Shown in pieces: positions 31,752-42,214 of a DNA stretch of 64,000 nt. Positions within the stretch are counted from its first letter, which is position 1. Each line of letters starts with the position of its first letter. Source of the stretch: Amycolatopsis nalaikhensis (GTDB lineage: Bacteria > Actinomycetota > Actinomycetes > Mycobacteriales > Pseudonocardiaceae); assembly GCF_030264295.1 (NCBI RefSeq), contig NZ_CP127173.1, positions 9,865,501 to 9,929,500 of the forward strand. Reading direction: 5' to 3'. The position numbers and the translations under genes are program-made. The notes beneath the pieces were generated by a model, which was given only the letters and a program-made list of their open reading frames with translations, ran no database searches and had not been told where the DNA came from.

Positions 31752-33098
31752 GTGCCCGCGTGGCAACGGGCGGCACGGCTCTTCACGGCACCCGCGACAG
31801 CTCCCGGCGTCGCCGCCCTGCGGTGGGACCTGGGCTTCTACCTCGCCTGCCTGGCCTTCGCGCTGCCGACGGCGCTCAAGTCCGAGTTCTACGGCTACCG
31901 CGTCTGGGGCAACTTCGCGACGGTCGCGTACGGCCTCGGCGCGCTGCACAGCGGCTGGCTGCTGCTGTCCGCACGCAGCGGGCGTACGCCACGCGGAGCA
32001 CTCGGTTCCCGCTGGTGCGGGATCGCGGCCGTCGCCGTGTTGGCAATGATCCTTCCGTTGGCGCTTCTGGTGATTCGCCGACTGACCGGAGTGGACTGGC
32101 TGATCACGCCGGTTTCCTGGGCCGCGCAGCCCGAGGTCTGGGTGATCGAGCGGTCCGCGGATCTCCTGCTGCGGCACGGAACCCCGTACGTCGACGTCAC
32201 CGCGCTCGGGCGCCCGGCCGAGGTAAACGATTACACGCCGTACGGCCCGGTCATGGCGATCTTCGGACTGCCTCGCGCGGTGTTCGGCGGCACGCCGGTG
32301 GCGAACGCGCTGACCGACGCCCGGTGGATGTTCGCACTGGCCGCGTGCGCCTGTGTGCTGGGCACGCTGAAGCTGTTGAAGTGGCCGAAGGTTCCCGTCG
32401 GCGCCGCGCAGCTCGCGCTCGCCTGCCCGCTCACCGCGCTGACCTGGGCGGTCGCCGGCCCGGACCTCGCGATCGTCGGCCTGCTCGTGCTGGCGTGCGC
32501 ACTCGCCGCCACCGGACGGGTCGCCTGGTCGGGACTGGTGCTGGCGCTGGTGATCAGCGCGAAACTCATCGTCGCGCCCGCCGCCGCGGTCCTGGCGGTG
32601 TTCGTGCTGGTGCGGCAGGGCCGGGCTCGCAACGAACCAGGGCTCGACTGGCCCGGACTCGCCCGGTTCGCGTCAGCCTTGGTGGCGACGACGGCCGCGC
32701 TGCACCTGCCCGTGTACCTGGTGGATCCGGCGGCGTTCGTCGAGCACGTCTTCCGGTTCCCCCTCGGGATGGGCGTCGTGCGCTCGCCCGCGGCCAGCCC
32801 GTTGCCGGGCCACCTCATCGCCGAAACCGGCGTGGCCGGCCAGGTGACGGCGTTCGTGCTGGTCGGCGCCGCGGCCGTGGCCACGCTGGTGTGGCTGGTG
32901 CGCCGGCCCCCCGCGAACGGCTCCGGCACACTGCTGCGCATCGCCGTCGGACTCGGCGCCTTGATCCTGCTCACCCCGGCCACCCGCTACGGCTACCTGG
33001 TGTACCCGCTGGTCCTGCTCGGGGCCCACCTGGCCTTCCGCGTGGCCGAAGCTCCCGCTGCGCCCCCCGCGCAGCAGTCCGCGACTACTTCTTCTTGA
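31752..33098 (+). CDS. Polytopic membrane protein, GT87/DUF2029-like
   Basis: 448 residues from GTG 31752, which has GGAGGTGG 5 bases upstream (GTG 31731 also possible). About ten hydrophobic helices from residue 30 on. A loop with YVDVTALGRPAEVNDYTPYG follows early helices, as in polyprenol-phosphate-dependent GT-C mannosyl- and arabinosyl-like transferases (DUF2029/GT87). It may add a sugar to a lipid-linked glycan at the outer membrane face, but the acidic catalytic residues cannot be assigned confidently. The 3' end overlaps the convergent small HTH gene by 14 bp. Confidence 0.75.
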   Translation: MPAWQRAARLFTAPATAPGVAALRWDLGFYLACLAFALPTALKSEFYGYRVWGNFATVAYGLGALHSGWLLLSARSGRTPRGALGSRWCGIAAVAVLAMILPLALLVIRRLTGVDWLITPVSWAAQPEVWVIERSADLLLRHGTPYVDVTALGRPAEVNDYTPYGPVMAIFGLPRAVFGGTPVANALTDARWMFALAACACVLGTLKLLKWPKVPVGAAQLALACPLTALTWAVAGPDLAIVGLLVLACALAATGRVAWSGLVLALVISAKLIVAPAAAVLAVFVLVRQGRARNEPGLDWPGLARFASALVATTAALHLPVYLVDPAAFVEHVFRFPLGMGVVRSPAASPLPGHLIAETGVAGQVTAFVLVGAAAVATLVWLVRRPPANGSGTLLRIAVGLGALILLTPATRYGYLVYPLVLLGAHLAFRVAEAPAAPPAQQSATTSS

Positions 33099-33294
33099 CC
33101 CTGGTGGCCCCGCCGCGCCCCCGCAGCTGAACCCCGGACTCCGACAGGACCCGGTGGACGAACCCGTAGGAGCGCCCCGTCGACTCCGCGAGCGCCCGGA
33201 TGCTCGAGCCCTTCTCGTATTTCTTCTTCAGGTCAGCGGCCAGCTTGTCGCGCGTGTTGCCGGTGATCCGCGCGCCTTTCTTGAGATCAGCCAC
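33085..33294 (-). CDS. Small helix-turn-helix protein (69 aa), conserved in actinobacteria
   Basis: 69 residues from GTG 33294 with GGAAGG 8 bases upstream. The sequence ITGNTRDKLAADLKKKYEKG, then SSIRALAESTGRSYGFVHRV, forms a compact helix-turn-helix, and the tail ends LRGRGGATRVKKK, strongly basic. Almost identical small proteins occur across Streptomyces and relatives; their role is not settled, and DNA binding of a nucleoid-associated kind is plausible. An in-frame upstream ATG would add 23 unrelated residues and is not preferred. Confidence 0.85.
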   Translation of the reverse strand: MADLKKGARITGNTRDKLAADLKKKYEKGSSIRALAESTGRSYGFVHRVLSESGVQLRGRGGATRVKKK

Positions 33295-33472
33295 GTCGAT
33301 CGCCTTCCCGCCGAGGGTGTTCTGGGCCACATATCGGCCCCTGCCGGGGCAATGATCGAACACCGAGCGCCGGAATGCCAGACGACAGCCGCAAAACGAC
33401 CGAAATTGCGATCACATTGGGCCATTCCAGTGCCTGACGCGGAGTGATCTTGCACCCGAATGGACGCATCGA

Positions 33473-35101
<1,629 letters not shown>

Positions 35102-35242
35102 GGGGAACTCCCGTGGACGGGGGTGAACGGAGGACAGCGTCAGGCGGCCGGTCGGCGACCGGCGCGGCGTCACTCCAGCTGGATATCCACGAAGCCCAGT
35201 GTACGGGCCGCGGTCCAGCGGATTTTCCGGACGTGTGCGGAC

Positions 35243-35893
35243 TCACCCGTCGCGCAGCGTGACCTGCACGGACAGCGCGCGGACGGCGGCGTCTTCGAGC
35301 ACGGCCCGGCTCGGCTCCCCGACGTCGAGCACGCGGGGTTCCGCGCGGGCGAACAGCGGGGCCAGCCGACGGTCTTCGCGCAGCTCGTCGAGGGCGCGCC
35401 GGTCGCCGCCGAGCACGACGGCGTCCACTTCGGACAGTCGAGGCAGCAGGACTTCGAAGGCGTCCTTGGCCGCGTCCTGCAGCGCGTGCCGCGCCTGGCC
35501 CGCGCGACGCCGGGCGAAGCGCTGCTGCGACCAGCCGCCCGCGGCGGAGCGGCCCTGGACGAGGTGCCGGTCGGTGCGGGAGACCTCGATGCGGCCGTCG
35601 CGGGCGATCCCGACGCTGTGGCCGCCGCGCCGGACGAGCACGAGCGCGATCCGGCGGGGCTTCGCGGCGTGCGCCACGAGCCCGTCGATGGACAGGTCGC
35701 CGAGAGGTCCGAAAGGGACGGTCGCGGTCGCGGTGGTGCCGTCGGCCGCGGTTACGCGCACCTCCAGTGGCGTGACGTCGGTGGCGGCGATCCCGCCGTG
35801 CGAGGCGGCGAAGCGGGCGAACCACCCGGCGAGCCGCTCCGGCGGGACCTCGACGGCGCGCCCGCCACCCGCGACCTGCCGTGCCTTCGCCAT
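35243..35893 (-). CDS. acVLRF1 family: Vms1/eRF1-like peptidyl-tRNA hydrolase
   Basis: 216 residues. The region HLVQGRSAAGGWSQQRFARR matches the loop of the actinobacterial VLRF1 (Vms1-like release factor) family; its GGxxQ-like loop corresponds to the GGQ-type catalytic loop of eRF1/Vms1 proteins that cut the peptidyl-tRNA ester. Further conserved segments are DAVVLGGDRRALDELRED and a C-terminal LSVQVTLRDG. The presumed job is releasing nascent chains from obstructed large subunits in ribosome quality control. Upstream of the ABC-F gene on the same strand with a 141-bp gap. ATG 35893 follows GTGGGGCC. Confidence 0.85.
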   Translation of the reverse strand: MAKARQVAGGGRAVEVPPERLAGWFARFAASHGGIAATDVTPLEVRVTAADGTTATATVPFGPLGDLSIDGLVAHAAKPRRIALVLVRRGGHSVGIARDGRIEVSRTDRHLVQGRSAAGGWSQQRFARRRAGQARHALQDAAKDAFEVLLPRLSEVDAVVLGGDRRALDELREDRRLAPLFARAEPRVLDVGEPSRAVLEDAAVRALSVQVTLRDG

Positions 35894-35915
35894 GGGCCCC
35901 ACGCTACGGCCCCAA

Positions 35916-36000
35916 GCGCCCCAATGTGGCCTTGGTTGCGTCAGACGCACCCAAGGCGGCCTTCGGTGCGTCTGACGCACCGAAGGCCGCCTTGGGGCGC
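35916..36000. repeat. Family B double-hairpin element, copy 3
   Basis: 85-bp element, outer arms GCGCCCCAATGTGGCC and GGCCGCCTTGGGGCGC; here the right arm has the GGCCGCCTTGG variant, so the two outer arms pair imperfectly while the inner hairpins remain. It begins 6 bases beyond the stop of the minus-strand subtilase gene. Confidence 0.88.
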
Positions 36001-36006
36001 TGGGAC

Positions 36007-38910
36007 TTACAGCGGGTGCACCGGGCCGTTGTTCGTGTAGCCCCGCACGTTCGACGGCGCGCCGGGCGCCGGGGGCTGGACGAACCCGTTGAGGTGCAAG
36101 GCGACCGCGCGGATCGAACCGGCGTCGCCGCCCGCGGCGTCGACCACCGAGAACGTCCAGGTGCCGTCGACGACGGCCCCGGTGAGCCCGGCGGTCAGCG
36201 CCTGCGTCGGCCGCCAGGTGCCGGTGAACGGCGCGTTCGCCGAGGTCACCGTGCTGAACGCGGCCGCGGCCGAGTCGGTGAAGACGACCTGGCACAGGTT
36301 CTTGCCCGAGCTGCCGTTGCGCTGGAACACCGTCGCCTTCGCACCCGAAGGCGCGGTCAGCGTCCCGACCAGGTCACCGACGTAGGAGTGGTTCAGACCG
36401 ACCGTCGTCGAGTTCGGGTCGGTGCCGCACGTGGTCCCGTCGACCGAGAACGCGACCTTGGACGCGCGGCCGACCCCGGTGACCGGGATGGTCACGGACG
36501 CCCCGACCGGGCTGTTGTCCGGGATCGCGACCGGCGCGCCGGCGTAGGCGAAGTCCTGCGTCACCGGCGACGGGGTGCCGACCGGCAGCGAGAACGTCGA
36601 CGTCGTCGGCGAGTGCGCCCCGGCGAAGGTGACGCGGGCGTTGAGCACCACCGGGTCGCCGAGCTGCTGCGTCGACGGCACCGTGACGGTGAAGTCGTTG
36701 ACGCCGGTCTGGCCCGGGCTGATGGTGCCGTAGGACTTCGAGCGCGGCGCGATCGTCACGCCCGGCGTCGGGCTGGAGAGCACGACGCTGGTCGACACCG
36801 CGGTGCCGTCGCCTTCGTTGGCCACCGGGAGGCTGACCTTGGCGGTGTCGCCGGGGTCGAGCGCCGAGCCGCCGTCGGCCGGGGTGACCGTCGGCTGCTT
36901 GGCCACCGCGAGCGGCTGCGGGCTGGCGCCGGTGTAGGCAAGCACCTTGTCGGCGAGGATGACGCCCGCGCCGGTGAAGTTGTCGCGGCCCGGGGTTTCG
37001 ATGTCGATCGCGGTGTTGATCAGCGCCTCGCGCACCTCCGACGGCGGCAGGCCGGGGTTGCCGGACAGCACGAGCGCGGCGATCGCGGCCGCGTGCGGCG
37101 CGGCGGCCGACGTGCCGAAGAACGGGTTGAACCCGGTCACGCTGGTCGTCACGCCGTCGGCCGCGGTGATCTCCGGCTTGGCCCGGACCTCACCACCGGT
37201 CGAGGACACGTTGCCGGGGGTGATCGGCGTGCCGTCGGCCTCGTAGAACATCCGCCGCGGGCCGTCGGAGGTGAACCGCTCGGCCTTGGTGGCGCCGCTG
37301 AAGGCGCCCGGGTACGGGCCGGCCGGGTTGGCCGGGTCGCCCGGCTCCAGGAGCCGGCCGAAGGCCTTGGCCGCCGGGGCGGCCGCGACGCTGAAGGCGT
37401 CCCGCGCCGCCGAGTGGCCGACCGTCACACCCGGGGTGTTGTAAGCCTTGAGCCCGTCGGCCGAGTCGGAGAACCGGCCGCGCAACGCCGACAGCGAGAA
37501 GTAGCGGTTCTGGCCGGAGAACTTCACGACGGCCAGGCGCAGCCCGGTGCCGCCGAAGGTCGGCGTCCGCAGGATCTCGTACGGGTCCTGGGTGCCGTCC
37601 TGGACGTTCTGGCTGAAGCTGACCACCGCGCCCGCGGCGTTGAGCAGGTAGAGGTCGTAGTCGTTGGCGGACTGGCCGATCGGGTCCGACCAGTGCAGCG
37701 TCACCGGGACGCCGGCCGAGGACGCGTCCGAGATCGGCTCGTAGATCTGGTTGCCGGCCGCACCCGCGAAGTTGTGCGCGGCACCGGCGAACTTGCCGAC
37801 CGACTTGCCGGAGTCGACGAAGTCGCCCTCCCAGTGCCCGGCGGTGCCGTCGGCGACGTTGCCCTCGTTGCCCGCGGACGAGAAGTACAGCGCGCCGTCG
37901 GCGGTCACGTCGTTGACGGCCTGGGCGATGATCCAGTCCTGGAACGGGGATTCCTTGAAGTAGATGACGTCGTCGACGATGACGTCGCAGTGCGACTCGA
38001 AGCGCAGCTTGCGGATGTTGTCCGCGAAACTGGCGTCGGAGTTGAACGCCGAGGCGAAGCCGAGCTTCGCGTTGGGCGCGAGGTCGTGGATGATCTCGAG
38101 CATCGCGGTGCCCTCGTCGCCCTCGCCCTCCTGCCCGGCGATGACGTCGACGGCCGGGAGCTCACCCCTGGCCTGCGACGCGGCCAGCGAGTCGACGCCG
38201 TCGGAAAGGGCGCACGCCTTGACGCCGACGCCGGTGACGCCGAACTGCTGGCGCGCGATGTCGGCGTTGTGCGCGCGGTCGCCTTCGCTGGTCAGCGTGG
38301 CGGCCGCGGCGGCGCTGCGCTGGGTCTTGGCGGAGACCGCTTTCTGCAGCTCACCGGCGAGGCGATCGGCCTTCTGCTGCTTGGTTTCGGTGGTTTTCCC
38401 GGGCGTCGCCGGAGTGGCGAGCTCGCGGGCGGTCATCGCCTCGTCGGCCTGCTCGACGCGCTGGACGTCCGCGCGGGCGGCGATCGCACCGAGCTGGGCG
38501 ACCGGGACTTCGGCCCGGACACTGGCGTACCGGTCGGACACCGCGCGGATGCCCGCCCCGGCCTTGGTGAGCCCGGCGATGAGGTCGGGCGAAACCTTGC
38601 TCGCGCGGATGTCGACCAGCACGGTCCCGGCCGAGGAGACCCCGGACTGGAGCGCGCTCAGCTGCTTGCCGACCCCCTTTTCGGCGACGAGCAGCTTGCT
38701 GTCCAATTTGGACTCGGTGGCGGTGCGGCCCGCCTTGACCGCTTGCAGCGCGGCGATCTGCTGCTGCGCGGTTTCATTGAAGGTGTCCGGTGTGGACGCC
38801 GTGGCGGCGCCCGCGACGGGTGGGGAAACCAGGCCGAGCGCGGCGATCAGGGCCGCGGCTCCGGCGGTGAGCACAGTGGATCTCGATCTCGTGGAACGGG
38901 TACGACGCAC
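36007..38910 (-). CDS. Secreted subtilase-like protein with P domain; catalytic His replaced by Glu
   Basis: 967 residues from GTG 38910 (GGAGGG 5 bases upstream). Signal peptide: Arg-rich start, hydrophobic core LTAGAAALIAALGLVSPPV, cut near AGAATAS. A long N-terminal propeptide-like coiled region precedes the S8 fold: Asp in CALSDGVDS, oxyanion Asn in FSSAGNEGNV, and Ser in FFGTSAAAPHAAAI. Where subtilisins have HGT, the sequence reads DEGTAMLEIIHDLAP, so Glu stands at the His position. Then come a CARDB-like beta domain (NEGDGTAV) and a proprotein-convertase P domain (HSYVGDLVGTLTAPSG, GTWTFSVVDAAGGDAG). It probably acts outside the cell, with unproven proteolytic activity. Confidence 0.9.
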   Translation of the reverse strand: MRRTRSTRSRSTVLTAGAAALIAALGLVSPPVAGAATASTPDTFNETAQQQIAALQAVKAGRTATESKLDSKLLVAEKGVGKQLSALQSGVSSAGTVLVDIRASKVSPDLIAGLTKAGAGIRAVSDRYASVRAEVPVAQLGAIAARADVQRVEQADEAMTARELATPATPGKTTETKQQKADRLAGELQKAVSAKTQRSAAAAATLTSEGDRAHNADIARQQFGVTGVGVKACALSDGVDSLAASQARGELPAVDVIAGQEGEGDEGTAMLEIIHDLAPNAKLGFASAFNSDASFADNIRKLRFESHCDVIVDDVIYFKESPFQDWIIAQAVNDVTADGALYFSSAGNEGNVADGTAGHWEGDFVDSGKSVGKFAGAAHNFAGAAGNQIYEPISDASSAGVPVTLHWSDPIGQSANDYDLYLLNAAGAVVSFSQNVQDGTQDPYEILRTPTFGGTGLRLAVVKFSGQNRYFSLSALRGRFSDSADGLKAYNTPGVTVGHSAARDAFSVAAAPAAKAFGRLLEPGDPANPAGPYPGAFSGATKAERFTSDGPRRMFYEADGTPITPGNVSSTGGEVRAKPEITAADGVTTSVTGFNPFFGTSAAAPHAAAIAALVLSGNPGLPPSEVREALINTAIDIETPGRDNFTGAGVILADKVLAYTGASPQPLAVAKQPTVTPADGGSALDPGDTAKVSLPVANEGDGTAVSTSVVLSSPTPGVTIAPRSKSYGTISPGQTGVNDFTVTVPSTQQLGDPVVLNARVTFAGAHSPTTSTFSLPVGTPSPVTQDFAYAGAPVAIPDNSPVGASVTIPVTGVGRASKVAFSVDGTTCGTDPNSTTVGLNHSYVGDLVGTLTAPSGAKATVFQRNGSSGKNLCQVVFTDSAAAAFSTVTSANAPFTGTWRPTQALTAGLTGAVVDGTWTFSVVDAAGGDAGSIRAVALHLNGFVQPPAPGAPSNVRGYTNNGPVHPL

Positions 38911-38958
38911 GTGCGCCCTCCGAATCTCCAGGCGCGTGCCCCGACTCACGCTGACCGA

Positions 38959-38978
38959 CAGCCGGTGATCACCGGCTG
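38959..38978. promoter_or_regulatory. 20-bp perfect palindrome upstream of the subtilase-like gene
   Basis: CAGCCGGTGATCACCGGCTG is self-complementary over all 20 bases and lies 49 bp upstream of the GTG start. It could be an operator or a 5' mRNA hairpin. The remainder of the 194-bp gap shows nothing I recognise. Confidence 0.45.
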
Positions 38979-39104
38979 GATCAAGCTAAGTACGGTAAGT
39001 TCTCGGTAAAAAGCAGCCGTTCGAGTGACAAAGGACGGATATTTTCCCGAATGGACCGGACGACGTAGGCCGTTCAGCGCAACAGCGTGCCGAGCACCGG
39101 ACAA

Positions 39105-40676
39105 TCACAGGACAAAGGAGTCCGACCACGGCTGCGCGGCCCGCCCGGACAACGCGTCCAGCAACGTCACCGCCTGCTTGTCCGTCAGCGAAGCCACGAA
39201 GTCCACGACAGCCCGCCCCCGAGCCAGACCCCGCACAGCATCCGCGCCGGACACCCGCTCGCCCGTCGCCCCGACGAGCAGCTCCGGCGCCGACCGCGCC
39301 AGGACCGTGTACTCGGCGTGGGCCAGCTCGACCAGGTCGTGCAGCCGCCGCGGCAGGCGGGACACCTCGTCGCGGTCCAGCAGCCACGCGTCGAGCGCGT
39401 CGACGAGGCTCGTCACCAATCCCGCCTGGCCGCGCTGGTGCAGCGCCAGGTCCGGGCGCAGCAGCACGAACCGGCGGTGCACGAACTTGAGCACCTGGAC
39501 CTCGTGCCACTGCGCGGGCCGCAGGGACACGTGGCCGGTGCGGGTGGACGGCGCCGCGAGCACGTACACGCCGTCGACCAGGCGGGCCGTCCAGTTCGCC
39601 GAGAACGCCGCCGTCGCCTGCTCGGCCTCGATCGAGCCGTCGAACTCCGCCGCGAGCAAGCCGTCGACCAGCTCCGCGTGCACCCGGGCCACCGCCGCGG
39701 CGAACGCGTCGTCGTCGCCGATCCACGCGTCCTTCGCGTGCATGCGGCGGCGCAGCCGTTCCAGCGACCGGCCCGGGCGGCGCAGGCCCGCGTGCAGCGT
39801 CTCGTCGTCGAGGGCGGCCAGCTCGGTCGCGCGCTCGAGCCACTCCCCCAGCTCCGCCGCGACCGGCGCGTGCTGCAGCACCCCGATGCGGTGGAAGTCC
39901 TGCAGGTCGTGGATGGCGTAGGCGATGTCGTCGGCGGTGTCCATCACGGACGCTTCGACCGTCTGCTGCCAGCCTTCGACGCGGCCCGCGAAGACCGCCC
40001 GCGCCTGCTCGAAGTCGTCGAGTTCGGTGGCGTAGGCGGAGAACTTGGCCGCGCCGGTGCCGGGCACCTCGCGCGGTTCTCCCGCCCCGCGCGGCGGGAC
40101 GGCCATCCCGGACGGGTGCGGCGCGGGGTGGTGCAGCCGCAGCCACGGGTACTTCAGCACGGCCGCGCGCACCGCCGCGGTCAGGTCGAGCCCGCTCGCC
40201 GACGGCCCGCGCACGTCGGTCGTGGTGATGATGCGGAACGTCTGCGCGTTGCCCTCGAACCCGTCCGCGAGGCCGAAGCGGTGCCGCGCGATCCGGTCGA
40301 GCGTCTGCTCGCCGAGGTGCCCGAACGGCGGGTGCCCGAGGTCGTGCGCGAGCGCGGCGGCCTCGGCGACGTCGGGGTCGCAGCCGCCGAGCTTGTCGGC
40401 GAGGGCGGCGTCGGGACCCGAGGTGATCCGCTCCGCGATGGCGCGCGCGACCTGCGCGACCTTCAGGCTGTGCGTGAGCCGGTTGTGCAGCAGCCCGGCC
40501 CCGCCCGCGTTGACCACCTGCGTCACGCCGCCGAGGCGCGCGAAGAACGGCGACGCGGCGATCCGGTCGCGGTCGATCCGGAACGGGCTGGTCGCCAGGT
40601 CGGTGAACCCGCCGACGCCCGCCACGGGGTCACGCCGGGCCGCCCGCGGGTCGGTGTGCTCACTGCCCTGATCCAT
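39105..40676 (-). CDS. dGTPase-like HD-domain triphosphohydrolase
   Basis: 523 residues. HD phosphohydrolase motifs: NRLTHSLKVAQVARAIAE (first His), ALAHDLGHPPFGHLGEQ (His-Asp and the dGTPase-specific PPFGH), and the late Asp in SVMDTADDIAYAIHDLQDFH. Family members cleave dNTPs to nucleosides plus triphosphate, controlling dNTP pools. Length fits the dGTPase family. Ligand and allosteric sites cannot be judged. The start is ATG 40676, divergent from the PASTA lipoprotein gene across 62 bp. Confidence 0.9.
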   Translation of the reverse strand: MDQGSEHTDPRAARRDPVAGVGGFTDLATSPFRIDRDRIAASPFFARLGGVTQVVNAGGAGLLHNRLTHSLKVAQVARAIAERITSGPDAALADKLGGCDPDVAEAAALAHDLGHPPFGHLGEQTLDRIARHRFGLADGFEGNAQTFRIITTTDVRGPSASGLDLTAAVRAAVLKYPWLRLHHPAPHPSGMAVPPRGAGEPREVPGTGAAKFSAYATELDDFEQARAVFAGRVEGWQQTVEASVMDTADDIAYAIHDLQDFHRIGVLQHAPVAAELGEWLERATELAALDDETLHAGLRRPGRSLERLRRRMHAKDAWIGDDDAFAAAVARVHAELVDGLLAAEFDGSIEAEQATAAFSANWTARLVDGVYVLAAPSTRTGHVSLRPAQWHEVQVLKFVHRRFVLLRPDLALHQRGQAGLVTSLVDALDAWLLDRDEVSRLPRRLHDLVELAHAEYTVLARSAPELLVGATGERVSGADAVRGLARGRAVVDFVASLTDKQAVTLLDALSGRAAQPWSDSFVL

Positions 40677-40738
40677 GCGCCCGACCTTATCCGGCGATTC
40701 ACCTGAACGGCGGGCAGGCGCGTGGGTACCCGGTAGGC

Positions 40739-41092
40739 ATGTCCCGACGGATGGTCACGGCACTCGCGGTCCTCGCCCTCGTCCCGGTCGCCTGCGGCGC
40801 GCCACCGGGCGAGCCCGGCACCACGACCGCGGTGAAGACGTCGACGTCGACCTCGGCACCCGCCAAGCTGATCAAGGTTCCGGACGTCTCCGGCATGAAC
40901 CATCAGGACGCCCAGAACGCGATGCAGCGCGCCGGGCTCTACAACCTGCGCGAGGTCGACGGCACCGGCCAGGGCCGCGCGCTGGTGATCGACCGCAACT
41001 GGGTCCAGACGGGCCAGGACCCGGCGCCCGGCACCGAGGTCGCGCCCGACGCCGTGATCACCCTGACCGCGGTCAAGTACGACGACCGCTAG
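40739..41092 (+). CDS. PASTA-domain lipoprotein
   Basis: 117 residues. Lipoprotein signal: MSRRMVTALAVLALVPVACG with lipobox ending at Cys19. After a Thr/Ser-rich linker (about 25-45) a single PASTA-like domain runs from VPDVSGMNHQDAQNAMQRAG to the end. PASTA domains bind peptidoglycan fragments or beta-lactams. The protein is probably anchored to the outer face of the membrane. The UAG stop shares CTAG with the convergent SRPBCC gene. Confidence 0.88.
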   Translation: MSRRMVTALAVLALVPVACGAPPGEPGTTTAVKTSTSTSAPAKLIKVPDVSGMNHQDAQNAMQRAGLYNLREVDGTGQGRALVIDRNWVQTGQDPAPGTEVAPDAVITLTAVKYDDR

Positions 41093-41721
41093 GCCTGCCC
41101 GGTGTAGGCAGCCAGGCAGCGGTCGGCCTGGGCGCGGGCGACGTCCTCGGCCTCGCCCCCGGCGATGTGCGCCTCGTACCAGGCCTCCCCGGCCTTCGTC
41201 ACGAACTCGACGCCCTCCGGCGACGCCATCCAGGCCATCGCCTCCTGCGGGTCGACGACGTACCCCGGGTCGGCGGCGAGGTGCCGGACCAGCGCGGTCA
41301 GCGCCATGTCCCAGCCGATGCCGACCGCGCCGGGCCCGAACTGCTCCCAGTGGTCGTCGACGTGCGCGGTGTGCTCCAGCTCGAACCGCGCGCCCTCGCC
41401 TTCCGGCGTCACGCGGACCTCGATCCAGCTGACGCCGCCGTTGAACTCCCAGGTCGCGGCGAAGCTCTTCGGCGGGTCGCAGCGCTCGACCGTGCCGCCC
41501 GCGTTGCCCTCCAGCTGGTACTTCCCGCCGACCCGCAGCTCGCCGGAGACCGGGAGGAACCAGCGCGGGATGCGCTCGGCGTTCGTGCAGGCGTCCCAGA
41601 GGTCGTCGGCGTCGGTGGCGTAGACCTGGCTGATGGTCATGACCCGCGCCTCCCCCGCTTCGAGCACGCGGCGGCCGACCGTCCGGCGGACGGTGCTGAT
41701 CTGGTGGCTGACGTCGATCAC
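41089..41721 (-). CDS. SRPBCC (AHSA1-like) domain protein
   Basis: 210 residues. START/Bet v1-like fold of the activator-of-Hsp90-ATPase type: ISQVYATDADDLWDACTNAE, then PRWFLPVSGELRVGGKYQL and SWIEVRVTPEGEGARFELEH. Many such proteins sit downstream of a small ArsR regulator and are thought to bind a hydrophobic ligand. GTG at 41721 overlaps the ArsR stop as GTGA, so they are co-translated. The last base group CTAG is shared with the convergent PASTA gene. Confidence 0.9.
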   Translation of the reverse strand: MIDVSHQISTVRRTVGRRVLEAGEARVMTISQVYATDADDLWDACTNAERIPRWFLPVSGELRVGGKYQLEGNAGGTVERCDPPKSFAATWEFNGGVSWIEVRVTPEGEGARFELEHTAHVDDHWEQFGPGAVGIGWDMALTALVRHLAADPGYVVDPQEAMAWMASPEGVEFVTKAGEAWYEAHIAGGEAEDVARAQADRCLAAYTGQA

Positions 41722-42068
41722 GAGCTTTCTCCTTCATCGGTGACTCGTCGCGCGCGCTTGCCGCGGGCGATTTCGGTGGCGAGGGCGTCCAGCGGCGGGG
41801 TCCAGTACCGGCGGAACCGGTCGAGCCAGACGTCGACGTCGCGCAGCGGCGCGTGGCCGACCGCGTACAGCCGCCGCGTGCCGTCCTGGCGGACGACCGC
41901 GAAGCCGTTCTCCCGCAGCACTTTCAGGTGCTGGGAAACGGCGGGCTGCGAGATGCCGAACTCGGCCCGGATCACCTCGGTCACCGCGCCGGCGGCCCGT
42001 TCGCCGTCGGCCAGCAGCTCGAGGATGCGCCGGCGGACCGGGTCGCCGAGGACGTCGAACGCGTGCAC
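41718..42068 (-). CDS. ArsR-family transcriptional regulator
   Basis: 116 residues. Winged helix: LGDPVRRRILELLADGERAA, then FGISQPAVSQHLKVLRENGF, with RQDGTRRLYAV as wing. No clear metal-binding Cys cluster, so it probably senses something other than arsenic. It is coupled to the SRPBCC gene, the typical arsR-SRPBCC pair in actinobacteria. GTG 42068 start. Confidence 0.92.
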   Translation of the reverse strand: MHAFDVLGDPVRRRILELLADGERAAGAVTEVIRAEFGISQPAVSQHLKVLRENGFAVVRQDGTRRLYAVGHAPLRDVDVWLDRFRRYWTPPLDALATEIARGKRARRVTDEGESS

Positions 42069-42214
42069 GTCGCCAAGCTACAAGCTTGTGCTTATATAAG
42101 TCAACTCTGAATTAGTGGCGGAGGTCACGCTGCGTTACTCCGATGTGGGTAACGGGGGTGAACATCAGTCGACATCGGTTCCCCTCACGCGCGCGAGCGG
42201 CGACGATCGGTGAC

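Noticed and set aside
36007..39009. Long plus-strand open frame opposite the subtilase-like gene
   Set aside because: Arg/Gly/Val-rich translation typical of a shadow frame; the minus strand has a signal peptide and conserved motifs.
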